DNA from: JADJLQ01 sp044227925
GTDB lineage: Bacteria > Bacteroidota > Bacteroidia > Chitinophagales > Saprospiraceae
Direction of reading: 5' to 3'
Assembly (NCBI GenBank): GCA_044227925.1
Contig: JBGAVW010000016.1
Coordinates: 1 to 64,000 of the forward strand
Length of the DNA stretch: 64,000 nucleotides
Part shown: positions 61,852 to 64,000 of the stretch, one piece after another
How positions within the stretch are numbered: position 1 is the first letter of the stretch
How the letters are laid out: the number at the start of each line of letters is the position of its first letter
The notes under the pieces: model-generated
The model's database searches: none
The model's input: only the letters and a program-made list of their open reading frames with translations
Told to the model about the DNA's origin: nothing
Made by a program: the position numbers and the translations under genes

Positions 61852-63471
61852 ATGAAATTCAATATGAAAAATTATAAAATATTCTTCCTGTTTATATTGA
61901 TAAATGTATTCACCATTACTTCATGTGATGATTATCTTGATATAAACGATGACCCAAATAATCCGGTAGATGCTGAAATCAATAATTTAATGCCCTTTAG
62001 CCAGGCCGCTATAGTCGGGTCTTTGGGAATAGGTACCGCCGGTATCTCCGAATTAGTATCTGTATACAGTCACCATATAGTACAACGTGGAGATCACGAT
62101 GATTATAAAATCACTGAAAATGAATTTGCCCTGGGCCAATCATGGGAAAAATTATATGCCGTTGCCTTACCAGACCTGAATAAAGTAATTGAGAAAGCTA
62201 CAGCCATCAATAGTTGGTCCTATGTGGGAATGTCAAAACTATTAAAAGTACAGTTATTCAGCGCTGCTGTGGATTTATGGGGTGATATGCCGTATAAAGA
62301 AGCTGGCAAAGGTGCTGAAGCCATTTTTCCTGTATATGACGATGATAAATCAATTTATCAGGATTTGTTCAAATTGGGCTTTGAAGCTTTAGCTGACCTG
62401 GATAAAGTAAGTACCCGAAATCCGGGGGCAGACGATTTTATTTACAAAGGAGATATGAATAAATGGAAAAAATACGGTCGGTCGCTCTTACTCAATATGT
62501 ATAATAAAGTAAGGCTTACAGATCTGTATGATGCCTCCAAAGTGGCTGACTTATTAAAGGCCAATCTAATCTCAGGCACCAATGAAGATTTTGAACTTAC
62601 TTATACCACAAGTATATCCCCTGAAAACCGAAATCCGGCGTTTATCAGAGAATATACTACCGGCAGACCAGCGTATTTTATTAGCCCTTATTTCTACCTC
62701 GTGATGAAAGGCGATACCGCAGCACAGAATAGTACTATGGTTGGTATAAAAGATCCCCGCATTCCATATTTCTTTTACAACCAACTTGGTCCTAACGAAC
62801 AGGCAGAAAATCCGGTTGCTTACCAAAATGGAACCTTTCTTTCTATCTGGTTTGCTTCCTATGATAAAGATCCAAATGAAGGTTTTGATCAAGGTAAGTC
62901 TAAAACGCTATTGGGTTTATGGCCCGCCGGAGGGGCTTACGATAATGGGTCAGGTGTAAATGGGGATCTGAATTCAGGATTAAAAGGTGCAAGTGCCCAG
63001 CGAATACTTACCACAGCGGATGTGTTTTTTATCCGTGCCGAACTTGCCTTGTCTAAAAATACCGGGGAAAATGCAAAATCATTACTGGAATCAGGCATCA
63101 AAGCCTCCTTTGCAAAGATAAATGCAGTAGCCCGTACTGCCGGAGCACCCGTCATCACTGATGCAGATATTTCGGCTTACATAACCAAAGTTTTGGCTAA
63201 ATACGATGCAGGTAACGATTCGAAAAAATTGGAACTGATATTGACACAAAAATGGATTCATGACTTTGGATATGGTGTGGAATCCTATAACGACATCAGG
63301 CGTACCGGTTTTCCACAAGTCTGTGACCCGTCTAAAGATCCCAATGTCTATTCAGAACAAACCCGGCCATACCCGGTCGTATTGCCATACAATGGAGATG
63401 ATCTGCAGACCAATCCCAAAGCCAAACAACACAATCAATATACTGACAAAGTTTTTTGGGATGTCAACTAA
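61852..63471 (+). CDS. SusD/RagB family nutrient-binding lipoprotein
   Basis: A 539-residue surface lipoprotein with lipobox ITSC (Cys25) and the SusD-like_2 layout: CDDYLDINDDPNNPVDAEIN, the helical SWEKLYAVALPDLNKVIEKA, AVDLWGDMPYKEAGKG, DDFIYKGDMNKWKKYGRSLL and the C-terminal ELILTQKWIHDFGYGVESYN. It caps the SusC-like barrel and binds the ligand. Start ATG 61852; an ATG at 61864 in frame is possible. It starts 10 bp after susC. Confidence 0.93.
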   Translation: MKFNMKNYKIFFLFILINVFTITSCDDYLDINDDPNNPVDAEINNLMPFSQAAIVGSLGIGTAGISELVSVYSHHIVQRGDHDDYKITENEFALGQSWEKLYAVALPDLNKVIEKATAINSWSYVGMSKLLKVQLFSAAVDLWGDMPYKEAGKGAEAIFPVYDDDKSIYQDLFKLGFEALADLDKVSTRNPGADDFIYKGDMNKWKKYGRSLLLNMYNKVRLTDLYDASKVADLLKANLISGTNEDFELTYTTSISPENRNPAFIREYTTGRPAYFISPYFYLVMKGDTAAQNSTMVGIKDPRIPYFFYNQLGPNEQAENPVAYQNGTFLSIWFASYDKDPNEGFDQGKSKTLLGLWPAGGAYDNGSGVNGDLNSGLKGASAQRILTTADVFFIRAELALSKNTGENAKSLLESGIKASFAKINAVARTAGAPVITDADISAYITKVLAKYDAGNDSKKLELILTQKWIHDFGYGVESYNDIRRTGFPQVCDPSKDPNVYSEQTRPYPVVLPYNGDDLQTNPKAKQHNQYTDKVFWDVN

Positions 63472-63516
63472 GGGTAATCATCATTAATCAATTTTTTAAT
63501 TAAATCAAATAATAAA

Positions 63517-64000
63517 ATGAAAAATCTATTCATATTGGTGGCCTTCGCCTTTATTCTGATAAAGTGTACGGATGAAGATAGAATACGGATTCCGGAAATC
63601 CCCGGCGGAGTTAATTTGAGGATCATTGTAGACCCTGCACACACCGGAATATTTACAGATAAAATAGCAACTGACTTTTTAGCATTCGATATGTACAGTG
63701 TAAATAAAGATCTATCGTTGGTAGAATTATATGCAACCAAATCAGGAGTGAAAAAGCTGATGAAGTCTTTTACACAGGCTGATTTTGATGCCAATCAGGG
63801 TAAATTGCGGGTAGAATTGAAAGCCGCTGATTTCGCAACTGCATTCGGCGATCCGGGCCTTGGTAATGGAACAAAAGTGGGCAATTTTACTTTTAATCCT
63901 TTAGTGAAATTAAATGATGGCAGAGTATATCCTGCCTATGTAAAATTATCAGCAAAAGATTCTTTTTTAAATATCGCCCCATCCATTAATGGCGCTCCCG
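63517..64000 (+). CDS. Sus-locus surface lipoprotein (truncated by window edge)
   Basis: An open frame from ATG 63517 to the window end, 161 residues. It begins MKNLFILVAFAFILIKCTDE with a lipobox-like IKC, and the visible part is beta-rich (RIPEIPGGVNLRIIVDPAHT, ELKAADFATAFGDPGLGNGT). It lies 45 bp after susD, where a SusE/F-type surface lipoprotein usually sits. The family cannot be named from the visible part. Confidence 0.8.
   Translation, partial: MKNLFILVAFAFILIKCTDEDRIRIPEIPGGVNLRIIVDPAHTGIFTDKIATDFLAFDMYSVNKDLSLVELYATKSGVKKLMKSFTQADFDANQGKLRVELKAADFATAFGDPGLGNGTKVGNFTFNPLVKLNDGRVYPAYVKLSAKDSFLNIAPSINGAP

Noticed and set aside
1..64000. tRNA, rRNA, CRISPR, insertion sequence or replication origin
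   Set aside because: I looked by eye for T-loop motifs, regular spaced repeats, transposase motifs and DnaA-box clusters and found none; short or diverged examples could still be missed without a tool.

Overview
The window is ordinary chromosomal DNA of a Bacteroidota bacterium, probably from the Saprospiria/Chitinophagia side. This rests on a SusC/SusD pair, a type IX secretion (T9SS) C-terminal sorting domain, the gliding lipoprotein GldH, a PorE-like OmpA/PD40 protein, a GH97 glycosidase, and at least sixteen exact copies of the Bacteroidota -7 promoter element TAnnTTTG just upstream of genes. The lineage below phylum is inference. I see no phage, insertion sequence, CRISPR array, tRNA or rRNA.

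Layout. 1-12.6 kb: a truncated ORF, a small lipoprotein, ftsH and rsfS, then birA-cinA, a 2-oxoacid dehydrogenase E2 and an OmpA/PD40 protein, facing a GHMP kinase, an OPT transporter and a coiled-coil protein. 12.7-20.5 kb: a POT peptide transporter, a DedA protein, pth and a radical SAM/SPASM gene from a tight divergent promoter, then an exbB-exbD-tonB-folC operon. 20.6-28.2 kb: rimP-nusA-infB, a TIGR02757 gene, a DUF4783 protein and gpmI. 28.6-33.5 kb: grpE-dnaJ-gldH, a thioredoxin-like protein, a flippase-like membrane protein and rfbA. 34-39.2 kb: small hypotheticals, rlmD, the PorE-like protein and a TPR protein. 40-49 kb: the most unusual block, with two tandem DUF4331 proteins (one with a T9SS sorting domain), a TPR lipoprotein, a TonB-dependent receptor, an ECF-type sigma factor and its anti-sigma factor, flanked by a tiny secreted protein. 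49-57.7 kb: recG, guaB, a GH97 glycosidase, cmk, a DUF2795 protein, guanine deaminase and queA. 57.7-64 kb: a 900-bp gap with possible decayed coding and a structured leader, then susC-susD and a truncated surface lipoprotein.

How the parts connect. ExbB/ExbD/TonB could energise the two outer-membrane receptors in the window. The PorE-like protein belongs to the T9SS machinery that would export the sorting-domain DUF4331 protein. The DUF4331 block looks like a self-contained envelope module with its own sigma/anti-sigma pair and is the best candidate for an undescribed system. Many genes have start codons 3-9 nt after the -7 box, so leaderless or nearly leaderless mRNAs appear common.
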